NCBI GenBank assembly: GCA_029260075.1
Contig: JAJDDY010000065.1
Coordinates: forward strand, 34,255 to 98,254
Direction of reading: 5' to 3'
DNA from: Phycisphaerae bacterium
GTDB taxonomy: Bacteria > Planctomycetota > Phycisphaerae > UBA1845
Length of the DNA: 64,000 nt
Under the pieces are notes generated by a model that did not search any database, was not told where the DNA came from, and saw only the letters and a program-made list of their open reading frames with translations. This document shows, piece after piece, positions 29,374 to 37,748 of the stretch. Every line of letters begins with the position of its first letter. Position 1 is the first letter of the stretch. A program made the translations under genes and the position numbers.

Positions 29374-29976
29374 CTACGAACTCGTCGTTCTGTCCTTCCT
29401 CCTGCCAAGTTCACTCGCGTAACGCACGCCGAGCGTGTCACGGTGGGCGCTTGCCCACTCGGTCAGGCTGGTTTCGCCTGTCGGCTTGGAGTTCGTGCAG
29501 AGAAGCCCGGCCATCAAGCCCGCAATCTCCGCGCGTGTGATGACCACATCGCCGACGATCTTGCCAACCGCCCAGCCGACGAGATGTCCCATCGCAGGTG
29601 GAACGGACGAGATTGGCCTCGGCTTTTGGATGATCCGCCCTATCTGTGCGACAAGTTCTCGGTAGGTGAAGGTCTCCGGCCCGATGGCATCAACAACACG
29701 GTTGTCGGTGCGCAGACCTTCCTCCACGGCGAGCTTGGCCATGTCGTCCACATACATGGGTTGCAAGCGGTACGAGCCGTCGCCGAAAACTCCGAAGAAC
29801 GGGAATCTCAGCAACAACCACGCGATGTTGTTGACGAGGACATCCTCGCGCCCAAACAGTACCGTTGGTCGCAGGATGGAGTACGACAAACCCGATTCCA
29901 TCAGTGCCTTTTCGAGTGTCGCCTTGCTGCGAAAATACTCCAGCGGCGAATCCTGCGAAGGGTTGGTGAACGAAGA
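29374..29976 (-). pseudogene. 5'-truncated NAD-dependent epimerase/NmrA-like gene
   Basis: Homology to atypical SDR epimerases starts abruptly at FTNPSQDSPLEYFRSKATLEKAL (about 29970) and continues through LSYSILRPTVLFG, LQPMYVDDMA and AIGPETFTYREL to the stop. The expected N-terminal 90-100 residues with the GATGFTG NAD-binding loop are missing. The open frame runs back to 30219 only through unrelated sequence that ends in the terminal repeat of a small mobile element. Without the Rossmann loop the product cannot bind NAD normally. Only about 55 bp lie between the mobile element and metF, so the 5' end was deleted and not merely displaced. Confidence 0.75.
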
Positions 29977-30193
29977 AACGGTGTCAGGAAAAGTTTTTTT
30001 GACGATGTGGTGTGGGTTGGTCTGATTGGAGAAAGAGACGGTCGCTACGGGCGACACGTCCTGGCGATTGTCAAGCGTACGCTCCTCAAGGGCACTCGAC
30101 GGAACGCAATCATCGCCAGCCGCCAGGAGGTCGAAAGCTCGCTCTGCCCACGCGGACGGCCAAGGAAGAACCCACAGTAATCTTCCTGACAAC

Positions 30194-30408
30194 TTTGTCT
30201 CGACAGGGCCAGCGCGCATAGATAGGGAAAATAGGAAAACTGGGCGATTGGGCGATCTGGCCAGATTGCGTTTTTCGCTGGGAAAACGCTATGAGACCAG
30301 TATGCAGCGTAATGGAAGAGTTACGATTCCTCGGTGGTAGCAGCCACTACCGACCGTAGGTCCCTGTAATACAAGGGGTTTCATGTGCGCTGGCCCTGTT
30401 TGTCTCGA
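30194..30408. mobile_element. 195-bp MITE with 15-bp terminal inverted repeats and 10-bp target duplication
   Basis: The ends CAGGGCCAGCGCGCA (30204-30218) and TGTGCGCTGGCCCTG (30384-30398) are inverted repeats matching at 14 of 15 positions. Directly outside them TTTGTCTCGA occurs twice in the same orientation (30194-30203 and 30399-30408), a perfect 10-bp duplication. The 195-bp interior has no coding capacity. The CAGGG terminus and a duplication of this length recall ISAs1-type elements, but this is inference from memory. It sits between the truncated epimerase and metF. Confidence 0.85.
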
Positions 30409-30463
30409 TCACTACTTTTCTTCACTCTTCGATTTCGAAAAAAATACAGCTTGCGGTAGCGTA

Positions 30464-31336
30464 CTACAGTTCGGTTCTGATCATTTGGTAGATCGCACGC
30501 GTCGCCGTCGATCGATTCAGAGTATAAAAATGAATACCAGCCACACCGTGTTCAAGTAGATCGAGACATTGCCGGGTCGTGTGGTACATACCGATGTGGC
30601 GCACGGCCTCCGGATCGTCCTCGACGGCTTCGATTCGGCGTAATAAGTCTTTGGGAATCTTCGCCCCGCACATCTGAGTGAACCGCTTAACCTGTTTGAC
30701 ACTTTGAATCGGCATGATCCCGGCGATAATCGGAAGTTTGATGCCACATCGGTCCACACGATCGCGGAAGGATAGAAAATCGTCGTTGTTGAAAAAGAGC
30801 TGCGTGATCAGGAAATCGACACCCGCATCGACCTTATACTTGAGGTTCGCAAGATCTTGATCGGCGTTCGACGCCTCGGGGTGGGACTCCGGATAGCACG
30901 CTCCACCCAGGCAGATGTCTTGGTGACGGTCGCGAATAAACGCCGCAAGCTCGCTGGCATAACGAAAGCCCTTAGCGGTCGGCACGAATTTCTTGGTGCC
31001 GTCCGGAGGATCGCCGCGAAGCGCAAGAATGTTCTTCACGCCTCGCTGCTTTAGATCGTCCACGACCGCGCCAATCTCTTCGCGCATCGCCCCAACGCAC
31101 GTGAGGTGGGCCATGCTCTCGATGCCGATGTCGCTCTTGATGCGCGCCACCAGGTCGCGCGTTTTGGCCCGACTGGAACCACCGGCACCGTACGTCACAG
31201 ATACATAGCTTGGTTCAAGCGGTTTGAGCGATTCAATCGTGCGATAGAGGTCCCAAAAACCGATGTCGTCCTTCGGAGGAAAGAACTCGAACGATAGCGT
31301 GGGCTTCTGAGAATCTAGAATGTCGCGTATGTGCAT
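30464..31336 (-). CDS. metF: 5,10-methylenetetrahydrofolate reductase
   Basis: This 290-residue flavoenzyme reduces methylene-THF to methyl-THF for methionine synthesis. Family landmarks are SFEFFPPK near residue 15, SVTYGAGGSSR near 45, HLTCVGA near 77, LALRGDPP near 103 and ITQLFFNNDDF near 175. The length equals that of E. coli MetF and there is no eukaryotic C-terminal domain. The ATG at 31336 gives the normal N-terminus. It is preceded on the same strand by tRNA-Tyr, with only 15 bp between the tRNA end and the start codon, so the two may share a transcript. Confidence 0.95.
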   Translation of the reverse strand: MHIRDILDSQKPTLSFEFFPPKDDIGFWDLYRTIESLKPLEPSYVSVTYGAGGSSRAKTRDLVARIKSDIGIESMAHLTCVGAMREEIGAVVDDLKQRGVKNILALRGDPPDGTKKFVPTAKGFRYASELAAFIRDRHQDICLGGACYPESHPEASNADQDLANLKYKVDAGVDFLITQLFFNNDDFLSFRDRVDRCGIKLPIIAGIMPIQSVKQVKRFTQMCGAKIPKDLLRRIEAVEDDPEAVRHIGMYHTTRQCLDLLEHGVAGIHFYTLNRSTATRAIYQMIRTEL

Positions 31337-31351
31337 GTTTGGGGCACCGAA

Positions 31352-31434
31352 TGGGCGCGGCAGGATTCGAACCTGCGAAGACGTACGTCAACGGGTTTAC
31401 AGCCCGTCCCCTTTGGCCACTTGGGTACACGCCC
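31352..31434 (-). tRNA. tRNA-Tyr (anticodon GUA)
   Basis: The 83-nt minus-strand sequence folds into a class II tRNA. The acceptor stem GGGCGTG pairs with CGCGCCC (one G-U), followed by discriminator A. The anticodon loop is CTGTAAA in the stem ACGGG/CCCGT, giving GUA. A long variable arm precedes GCAGGTTCGAATCCTGC, a perfect T arm. CCA is not encoded. Confidence 0.95.
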
Positions 31435-31819
31435 GGAGCTCACTGGCCCCAACACGCCAAGCGCGCATTAGGTCATCAAGCAAACGGAGCGGCTTTCTAC
31501 CGCACAAGCCGCCAGGTGACAAGCACCGACGAGTCCAAGCCATGCCGTGCGCCGCCCATCGCGACCGAACACCAACGACAGACCAACAGGTAACACCCGC
31601 TACTGTTGGCAACAATCGGCAATCCATCGCAGGGACGACATGTGAAAAAACTTGGGTCGATCCCGAACGACCTACGCGGTCAAGTCGTTCGCCAAAGCAC
31701 GCGACAAGGTCGCATGGAAATAGAGAATCGCTACGCATAAAATACAGCAACTACGGAAAAACTCCTCTGTCCGTGCAACTTAAGCATCCAGTGGAGCCAG
31801 ACTAAGACGCAAACACGGC
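31435..31819. other. non-coding region upstream of tRNA-Tyr
   Basis: I see no gene. It should contain the promoter for tRNA-Tyr and metF. Confidence 0.45.
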
Positions 31820-31922
31820 GCCGCGAACCCACCCGTGACAACGGGCTCTGCTTCCCCCCAAGACGGGAAGTTCGCCAATGGACCACCCGCTGGAAGCCGG
31901 TGCTACACTTTCTTAACAAGCG
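31820..31922. repeat. family B repeat, copy 3 (diverged)
   Basis: Recognisable parts are CGCGAACCCACCCGTGACAA, AGTTCGCCAATGGACCACC, GCTGGAAGCCGGTGCTACAC and TTTCTTAACAAGC. Unlike copies 1, 2 and 5 it is not beside a gene's 3' end. Between it and gcvT (31923-32105) I see no further element. Confidence 0.8.
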
Positions 31923-32105
31923 CACGGACCGTGCTACAGACTCGCCGAGCCCCGAACATGTGGCGTAGCCTTCTAGAACCCACCGCCGGTGCGGCCGACT
32001 GCGGAGCAAAGCGTACGCCGCGTTCGCGACGTTGACACCTTAACGAACCGATTTTAAGGTACCCGCCCGGCCTTGAAACTTGGCCCGATTCAGGCGGACT
32101 TTTGC

Positions 32106-33257
32106 ATGACCGAAACGCTTCACAAGACTCCGTTGTACAACACGCACGTCGCCTTCGACGGCCGCATGGTCGATTTCGCCGGGTGGTCGCTCCCCGTCTG
32201 CTTCGCCGGAATCATCGAGGAACACGTCCACACACGAACCGCGTGCAGCCTGTTCGACATATCGCACATGGGTCGCCTTCGCCTCAGCGGCCGCGACACC
32301 GCGGACTTGCTCGAATGGTTGTGTACAAGAAACCTGACTCAGGCTGAAGTCGGCCGCTCGTACTACACGCACATGTGCAACGAAGACGGCGGTATTCTCG
32401 ACGACATGATCGTCTCTCGCTTCGAGGATGACTGGGGTGTTGTATGCAACGGATCCAACCGCGAGAAAATCGTCGCGTGGATTCAGCAACACGGCACCGA
32501 CATGGACGTGACGCTACGCGACGAGACACTCACCACGTCCATGATTGCCGTGCAAGGCCCCAAGACAATCGACGTCATCGAAGACCTTGTCGCAGAAGAC
32601 ATCGCATCGATCAAACGCTATCGACACCACACGTTCAACGTCATGGGTCTCTCGCTAACGGTGTACCGGTGCGGATATACCGGCGAAGACGGCTTCGAGG
32701 TCGTGACGCCGGCCATGGCCGTGAGCATGTTTCTTCCCATGCTGATTGGTAAGAAGGAACGACCACACCCGATCATCCGGCCGGCCGGCCTTGGCGCACG
32801 CGATACATTGCGCATCGAAGCCGGCATGCCACTCTATGGACACGAGCTGTCCGAGTCCGTCGATCCACTCACCGCCGGGGCATCTTGGTGCGTAGACCTC
32901 GCGAAAGACTTCGTCGGCGTCGAAGCGATGCGTCGACTCAAGCAAGTGGGACTGCCACGTCGGCTCGTTGGACTCCAACTGGACGGACGGCGAATCGCGC
33001 GGCAAGATCACAAAGTTTTGTGCGGGGATGAAGAAGTCGGTGAGATCACCAGCGGCACGCTCAGCCCGACGTTGAACAAGAGCATCGCCATGGCCTACGT
33101 CCGCAGTGACGTTGCTGACACCGGCCAGGAACTCCAGGTCGACCTCGGTCGCGTGCGCATCCGCGGCGTCGTGGTCGCCTTGCCGTTTTACAAACGAGAT
33201 GGGAACGCCGGCGAATCAGGTCGGGCCAAGTGCGGCTCGACGACGCCGGCCCTGTGA
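32106..33257 (+). CDS. gcvT: glycine cleavage system T protein (aminomethyltransferase)
   Basis: This 383-residue protein transfers the methylene carbon of lipoyl-bound aminomethyl to tetrahydrofolate and releases ammonia. Family features are HVAFDGRMVDFAGWSLPV near residue 15, FDISHMGRLRL near 60, CGYTGEDGFEV near 190 (folate site) and GLGARDTLRIEAGMPLYGHE near 235. The ATG at 32106 follows AGGCGGA by seven bases; a TTG eleven codons earlier is not favoured. gcvH starts 19 bp downstream, forming a gcvT-gcvH operon. The P and L proteins are not in this window. Confidence 0.94.
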   Translation: MTETLHKTPLYNTHVAFDGRMVDFAGWSLPVCFAGIIEEHVHTRTACSLFDISHMGRLRLSGRDTADLLEWLCTRNLTQAEVGRSYYTHMCNEDGGILDDMIVSRFEDDWGVVCNGSNREKIVAWIQQHGTDMDVTLRDETLTTSMIAVQGPKTIDVIEDLVAEDIASIKRYRHHTFNVMGLSLTVYRCGYTGEDGFEVVTPAMAVSMFLPMLIGKKERPHPIIRPAGLGARDTLRIEAGMPLYGHELSESVDPLTAGASWCVDLAKDFVGVEAMRRLKQVGLPRRLVGLQLDGRRIARQDHKVLCGDEEVGEITSGTLSPTLNKSIAMAYVRSDVADTGQELQVDLGRVRIRGVVVALPFYKRDGNAGESGRAKCGSTTPAL

Positions 33258-33276
33258 AAGGACAGAAGACGGAACC

Positions 33277-33663
33277 ATGGCAGTCCCGAACGATCGCAAG
33301 TACACCGAAACGCATGAATGGTTCATGATCGACGGCGATACCGTCACCATGGGCATCACGCAATACGCCGCCGAGGAACTGACCGACATCACATATGTTG
33401 AACTTCCCGACCCGGGCACATCACTGGGTGTGGGTGATGCTATTGGCGAAGTCGAGTCCGTAAAAGCCACATCGGAACTGTTCAGTTCGGTGGCTGGCGA
33501 AGTGATTGAGATCAACACGGCGCTCGCGGACCAACCCGAGCTTGTCAACAGTGACGCCTTCGAAGAAGGCTGGATGGTCAGGATTCGTCCCGAGTCCACC
33601 GCCCCACTCGCAGCCCTGATGACAGGCAAAGACTACGACGTCTTCCTGGAAAACGGGATCTGA
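33277..33663 (+). CDS. gcvH: glycine cleavage system H protein
   Basis: This 128-residue lipoyl carrier shuttles the aminomethyl group between P and T proteins. The lipoylated Lys lies in VESVKATSELFSS near residue 64. The YTETHEWF opening and the VNSDAFEEGWMVRI segment are conserved. It starts at the ATG at 33277, directly after gcvT; the frame upstream of it overlaps gcvT and is not coding. Confidence 0.95.
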   Translation: MAVPNDRKYTETHEWFMIDGDTVTMGITQYAAEELTDITYVELPDPGTSLGVGDAIGEVESVKATSELFSSVAGEVIEINTALADQPELVNSDAFEEGWMVRIRPESTAPLAALMTGKDYDVFLENGI

Positions 33664-33812
33664 CGACTGTGTGGAGTTCATCCGCCTGAATTGCGACGCG
33701 TACGATTGTTCGGTGGCGCGCATCGCGTCGTAATCTTTGGGCCGCGTAGGATCACCCTTGGTTCGCGCGAAACATCTGACCTTCACAATTGTCCGCTAGC
33801 GAAAGTCTCTCA

Positions 33813-33980
33813 ATGAACGCGCGAACACTAATCACGATCATCGTCGGCGCCGGCTGGGCCGCCGTTATTGCCACCATCGTATCGAAGATGATCGGTTCCG
33901 AATCAAGCGCCGCCGTCGGTGGCGGCGTCGGCGGTGCCGTCGCTGCGATCATTGGCGCTTCGCAATCGTCCAAGAAGTAG
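33813..33980 (+). CDS. small glycine-zipper membrane protein
   Basis: A 55-residue product with one hydrophobic helix (TLITIIVGAGWAAVIATIV) and a Gly/Ala-rich second segment (AAVGGGVGGAVAAIIGA) that looks like a glycine zipper, ending in basic residues. No domain is recognised. It follows gcvH on the same strand after 149 bp. The ribosome binding site is weak, so this small gene is likely but not certain. Confidence 0.5.
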   Translation: MNARTLITIIVGAGWAAVIATIVSKMIGSESSAAVGGGVGGAVAAIIGASQSSKK

Positions 33981-34120
33981 TAGTGCTTTGTTACGACTCA
34001 ATCTTCGGGTTCTCGCCGCCCACATCACCGGAGCTAGGCGCGCCGGTCAGAGCCCGCCGCGCTAGCGGTGGGACCGGTCCGCAGGCTGGCGCCCACGACT
34101 CTGATGCCGAATTCGTCCGA

Positions 34121-34203
34121 GCCGAGCCGCGACCGTGAGGGAGCGTTTTGAAGCTGTCACAACAGACTTTCAGTCGTCCGCTTCCTCACGGGCGCGGCTC
34201 GGT
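34121..34203. repeat. family A palindromic repeat, copy 7 (subtype A2)
   Basis: Arms GAGCCGCGACCGTGAGGGAGCG and CCGCTTCCTCACGGGCGCGGCTC are nearly perfect. The A2 flank TTAGCCCATCGTTCGATGTATGACACAGC follows on the right. It fills the 33981-34359 spacer between convergent genes. Confidence 0.88.
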
Positions 34204-34359
34204 TAGCCCATCGTTCGATGTATGACACAGCACTAGCTGGCCGCTGCGGTACTTGCTTGAACTAGATCGCACGCTGAGTCACAACACAGAGATCCCGTGG
34301 GGCACCAGACAAACAACCGCACCACTTTTCCGTCCCTCCGGCATGAACGAAAGATCCGC

Positions 34360-34719
34360 TCACGGGGCATCGGTCTCCGAAGGCAGCACTTCAAACGACT
34401 TAGCCACAAACCGATCGCCGACCACTTCCCCCTCGACGATAGCCGTGCGCGCCGCCAAGCACATCCCGTCTGCTGCATGAGCGTCGCCGTGGTCGTCGAT
34501 GTCGCTACCCGAAACAAGGTAGGCATTGCCACCCACCCTTACGGCGAGCTTGCAACCAGAGACACCCTGCATGTCGAAGACACAAGTCGCACAGCCTGCC
34601 TCCACAGTTTGAAGGGAACTCGAAGCAACGTCACGACCGGACGCGGTGTACTCAGCGGACTTGCAGCCGCTTATGAACATCGTCGCCGCAATTGCAAGCG
34701 ACCATAATATCGAACGCAT
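34360..34719 (-). CDS. DUF6370-like small lipoprotein
   Basis: This 119-residue protein has a lipoprotein signal (MRSILWSLAIAATMFISGCK, lipobox ISGC). The mature part has VEAGCATCVFDMQGVSGCKL and a VGGNAYLVSG strand, matching small Cys-containing planctomycete lipoproteins (DUF6370) of unknown function. The CxxC and later Cys could bind a metal or form disulfides. The start at 34719 has AGGAG eight bases upstream. Confidence 0.7.
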   Translation of the reverse strand: MRSILWSLAIAATMFISGCKSAEYTASGRDVASSSLQTVEAGCATCVFDMQGVSGCKLAVRVGGNAYLVSGSDIDDHGDAHAADGMCLAARTAIVEGEVVGDRFVAKSFEVLPSETDAP

Positions 34720-34954
34720 GAGTAATTCTCCTGCCTCATCTTGACACGATTGAGTCGTTGACTCGGCCATTCGCCACACACCGCAGCGCCCTCTCTCCGA
34801 GCCCGGTGCATGCCTATTGTCCTGGAACGCGAACAACGTGCAAGCGTAGGCCGAGTCGCGCACGGGCAACCGGGTGCGTCACAAAATCGGCGGGAACGGG
34901 ATAGCGGCCCGCTAGACTTACGCGCGTCTGATCGGTCAATTCGTAACGCCGCTG

Positions 34955-35160
34955 CGATGCCCTGAAGGGGCAATCTACTTCGGCCCAGGGCAACGCGCTG
35001 GGACTGGTCCGAGGCGGTGCAGCGAAAGCTCTGAAGGAGCGACACACCGAGTTATTTTGCCCTTTCAGGGCTGGCACGATTTCGGATTGTCGAAGACCCA
35101 GGGCGTTGCCCTGAGCTGGAATAGGGCGCCCCGTTGGGGCTGCAAAGTGCGCGCGTAGTT
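34955..35160. repeat. cluster of short palindromes (CTGAAGGGGC / CCCAGGGCAACGC type)
   Basis: The stretch contains CCTGAAGGGGCA, CCCAGGGCAACGCGCTGGG, CTCTGAAGGAGCG, GCCCTTTCAGGGC, CCCAGGGCGTTGCCCTGAG and GGCGCCCCGTTGGGGC. These are small inverted repeats of a kind scattered in spacers of several environmental phyla. The rest of the 34720-35273 spacer shows no gene. Confidence 0.65.
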
Positions 35161-35273
35161 CCGACGTTGAGACGTTTCGTCGGCACGCCCAAACTGTCTT
35201 GAACCGCGGGCAACCCGATCGTAGAGGAGGCGAAGAACCCGCTGCGACGGTCAAACATCGTGGCGCCGCGCGA

Positions 35274-35738
35274 CTAAGGACGAACGAGTTGCAGGATCGA
35301 GAGGACCACGGGCGTTGCGGTCAGTACGAACGCGAACCTAGCGAGGTTATGGCCGACGCGGGGCTTGCGACGTCCGATGACCTCACACGACACCACAACG
35401 AAGACCACTAGGCAGAACTTGTACAAGATCATTCCGACAAGCCCCTGCGACGCGATCACCGCATCCGCGATGACGTTCACCTCCCGACCGCCGAGAAGGA
35501 TGATGAACCACGTCAGAACGATGTCCGCCGCCGACGCAAACACGAACCACTTGTAGGTCTTGGGGTACAGCATGGACGGAAGAGACAACCAACCGATCCG
35601 CCGTCGCGAACGACTGGCACGAACCGGCACGAAAGAAGAACCGCATCCCGGGCAAAACGCTACCGAGACCGAGGCCGCCTCATAGCCACAGCCAGCACAC
35701 ACCGCCGGACCCATCGATTGTTTGCGTTTGCGATTCAT
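35274..35738 (-). CDS. zinc-ribbon membrane protein (DUF5658-like)
   Basis: This 154-residue protein has an N-terminal zinc ribbon (CAGCGYEAASVSVAFCPGCG, two CxxC pairs near residues 14-33). About three transmembrane helices follow: WFVFASAADIVLTWFIILL, GMILYKFCLVVFVVVSCEV and FAFVLTATPVVLSILQLV. The membrane part resembles DUF5658. Function is unknown. The ATG at 35738 is chosen because the zinc ribbon follows at once; the frame extends to a GTG at 35789 without a better ribosome binding site. It is divergent from the DtxR-like regulator. Confidence 0.65.
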   Translation of the reverse strand: MNRKRKQSMGPAVCAGCGYEAASVSVAFCPGCGSSFVPVRASRSRRRIGWLSLPSMLYPKTYKWFVFASAADIVLTWFIILLGGREVNVIADAVIASQGLVGMILYKFCLVVFVVVSCEVIGRRKPRVGHNLARFAFVLTATPVVLSILQLVRP

Positions 35739-35861
35739 GCCCTCAGATTCGCCTCCTCGCACATGATATTTCAATCGACCGTTCGACACAGGCTACGTCA
35801 GTTCGAAGGGCGCACAAACAGCGCTCGCCATTACTTCCATTGTCACTTACAAATACGCAGC

Positions 35862-35883
35862 AAGAAAAATAAATGTTTTTCTT
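35862..35883. promoter_or_regulatory. AT-rich palindrome, candidate operator
   Basis: AAGAAAAA and TTTTTCTT are perfect inverted arms around TAAATG, inside the AT-richest patch of the region and about 30 bp before the DtxR-like start codon. Position and symmetry suggest an autoregulatory site; it could also be a promoter element. Confidence 0.45.
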
Positions 35884-35912
35884 ATCAAAGTATGTTTGAC
35901 GGACAGAACATT

Positions 35913-36476
35913 ATGGATATAGTGCCGCCCCGGTTGAGGTTGCTTGGCGCTGTCGTGAGAGGATACGTGTTGCATACCAAGAAAGACGTTTCCGAAACCT
36001 ACGAGATGTACCTGAAGGTTCTTGTCCAACTCCGACGGGATAAGGGAACGGTCCGCGTTCGCGACATGGCCGGCGACTTGCAGGTAACGCTCGGCACGGT
36101 GTCGTCGCTACTCAAGAAAATGGAACACGCGGGGCTTGTCGTTCACGAGCGATACGGCGCGGTGCAGCCGACCGCAGCAGGGATGCGGGTCGGCGAGTGC
36201 GTCATCCGTCGCTTCGAAACGATCATGGCGTTTCTTATTGAAGTGCTCGGCGTTCCCTCCGCGATCGCAGAGATTGACGCCTGCCGCATGGAGCACGCGG
36301 TTAGTCCGGCCACAATCAATCGGCTCAAACATTTTCTGCGATCCGTCCAATCGAATGAAATCGACCTGCGTAGCCGGGATGAATCGACGACACTTAGCAG
36401 CGACCGAACGTGCTCCGAATGTGAAACGACCGGCGTGTGCGGCGCCGAAGCGGCGCTTAAGCCCGCTAACGAATGA
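35913..36476 (+). CDS. DtxR/MntR-family metalloregulator-like protein
   Basis: This 187-residue protein has a winged helix at about 20-85 (SETYEMYLKVLVQLRRDKG, then VTLGTVSSLLKKMEHAGLV) and the DtxR dimerisation/metal domain at about 90-145. The DACRMEH stretch retains Cys, Glu and His of DtxR site 2. The ancillary site looks lost: RRHRLLE is RRFETIM and the His before DAC is Glu. There is no SH3-like third domain; the end is Cys-rich (CSECETTGVC). It may sense a different metal or act as a MarR-like repressor. The start could be ATG 35892 or 35913; the latter has a weak GGA upstream. Confidence 0.75.
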   Translation: MDIVPPRLRLLGAVVRGYVLHTKKDVSETYEMYLKVLVQLRRDKGTVRVRDMAGDLQVTLGTVSSLLKKMEHAGLVVHERYGAVQPTAAGMRVGECVIRRFETIMAFLIEVLGVPSAIAEIDACRMEHAVSPATINRLKHFLRSVQSNEIDLRSRDESTTLSSDRTCSECETTGVCGAEAALKPANE

Positions 36477-36563
36477 ACGATTTGTTGGAACTGTGTCGCC
36501 TGACATGACGTAACCCGTTGGCGCGGCAACCGTCATGGCAAGAGCAAGTGGGAGAAGAACTCG

Positions 36564-37337
36564 ATGAAGTCATCACGTACCGTATTGGCTGGCCTTGTTG
36601 GTGTAGGCGCGATCGTCACCGGTCGCGTCGACGCGGCCGAGCGCCGTTTTACATACACCTACGAAGCCACGACACACAAGAAAGGCGAATGGGAATTGGA
36701 GCAATGGACCACGTGGAAAACCGCGAAGGAAACGAACCGAGACTTCGATCGATTCGATTTTCGAACCGAGCTTGAGTACGGCGTCACCGACAAGTTCCAG
36801 CTTGGGTTCTACCTATCCGATTGGCGCTACGAGGAAAATAGCCCCGACAACATACGCGGGGGCGACTGGCGTAATGTTGGTGTCGAAGGCATCTTGAATC
36901 TCACGGACCCGACGACTGAACCGCTCGGGCTGGCGCTGTATGGCGAGGTCAAGCTCGGCGACGCACTGTTTGAGCTCGAAGGCAAATTCATAGCGCAAAA
37001 GAACTTCGGCAAGAGCGTCCTCGCGTACAACGCCATTATCGAAGCGGAGTGGGAGGGGGGACACTACCAGGATGACAACGGCGAGCTTCAACAGACGCTC
37101 GGATTCAGCTATCAGTTTTCGCCGCGTTTCCTCGCTGGAATGGAATTGCTCCATGAGGTCGGCATTCCCGATTGGCGAGGCGCGAGCGGCAAGGGCGTGC
37201 TCTACGTCGGTCCGAATTTCTCCTACCGCACGGAAACTTGGTGGGCTACACTTACGCCGCTCTTTCAGGTTAGCGACGTAGAAGACGAACCGGACTTTCA
37301 AATGCGGCTGATCGTAGGGTTTCCATTGGGTGGATGA
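36564..37337 (+). CDS. DUF6662-like outer-membrane beta-barrel protein
   Basis: This 257-residue exported protein has a signal peptide (1-24, ending VDAAE). Alternating aromatic and charged strands follow: TYTYEATTHKKGEWELEQW, FRTELEYGVTDKFQLGFYL and LQQTLGFSYQFSPRFLAGME. The C-terminus is a strand with aliphatic pattern, MRLIVGFPLGG. This matches small barrel proteins annotated DUF6662. A transport or structural role cannot be assigned. GGGAGAAG lies six bases before the ATG. It follows the DtxR-like gene by 87 bp on the same strand and could be its target. Confidence 0.7.
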   Translation: MKSSRTVLAGLVGVGAIVTGRVDAAERRFTYTYEATTHKKGEWELEQWTTWKTAKETNRDFDRFDFRTELEYGVTDKFQLGFYLSDWRYEENSPDNIRGGDWRNVGVEGILNLTDPTTEPLGLALYGEVKLGDALFELEGKFIAQKNFGKSVLAYNAIIEAEWEGGHYQDDNGELQQTLGFSYQFSPRFLAGMELLHEVGIPDWRGASGKGVLYVGPNFSYRTETWWATLTPLFQVSDVEDEPDFQMRLIVGFPLGG

Positions 37338-37474
37338 GGTGAACGACTACGCAGCTGGTGTCGCAAGACAAGATCATGCGGCCATGCCTGAAGGGAAGAT
37401 GTTCCGACAGGCTGGTGCCAGTGCGTCGTCACGCTTGCTTACGCGGGTATGCCCGAATTGACCACGGCCGCCCA

Positions 37475-37504
37475 ACCGAGCCGCGACCGTAAGGGAGCGG
37501 ACGA
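37475..37504. repeat. family A half-copy (copy 8)
   Basis: ACCGAGCCGCGACCGTAAGGGAGCGGACG is an intact left arm, but no complementary right arm follows; instead sequence resembling GACGGGTTGGGTGGCC (also at 17803) begins at 37549. It looks like a deletion derivative. Confidence 0.7.
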
Positions 37505-37591
37505 TGGGTCGAAACCAACCTGCATGTCTAAGGGTCAGCGGTTTGTTGACGGGTTGGGTGGCCCTTGGCTTGAGCCGTGGGCGACACGCAT

Positions 37592-37689
37592 CGACGCTGG
37601 ATTCGACTCCCCCACCTCTGAAGAGATGGGCCACCCGAGCCGACGCTGGATTCGAGTCCTCCGGCCCTGAAGAGATGGGGCACCCAAGC
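37592..37689. repeat. 49-bp tandem duplication
   Basis: Two adjacent 49-bp units (37592-37640 and 37641-37689) both start CGACGCTGGATTCGA and contain TGAAGAGATGGG and CACCC. They differ at about eight positions. It lies in the 37338-37748 spacer, which has no gene. Confidence 0.8.
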
Positions 37690-37748
37690 GAACGCAACCC
37701 CGCAACGCTGCTCTGACAAGGCACTTGCGAAAGAGATTGAGCATAAAC

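Noticed and set aside
31923..32105. Possible glycine riboswitch before gcvT
   Set aside because: A GGAGCAAAGCG string near 32000 recalls the aptamer, but the paired conserved blocks and stems of the motif are not present.
37592..37689. CRISPR-like repeats
   Set aside because: Only two directly adjacent 49-bp units without unique spacers; a tandem duplication.
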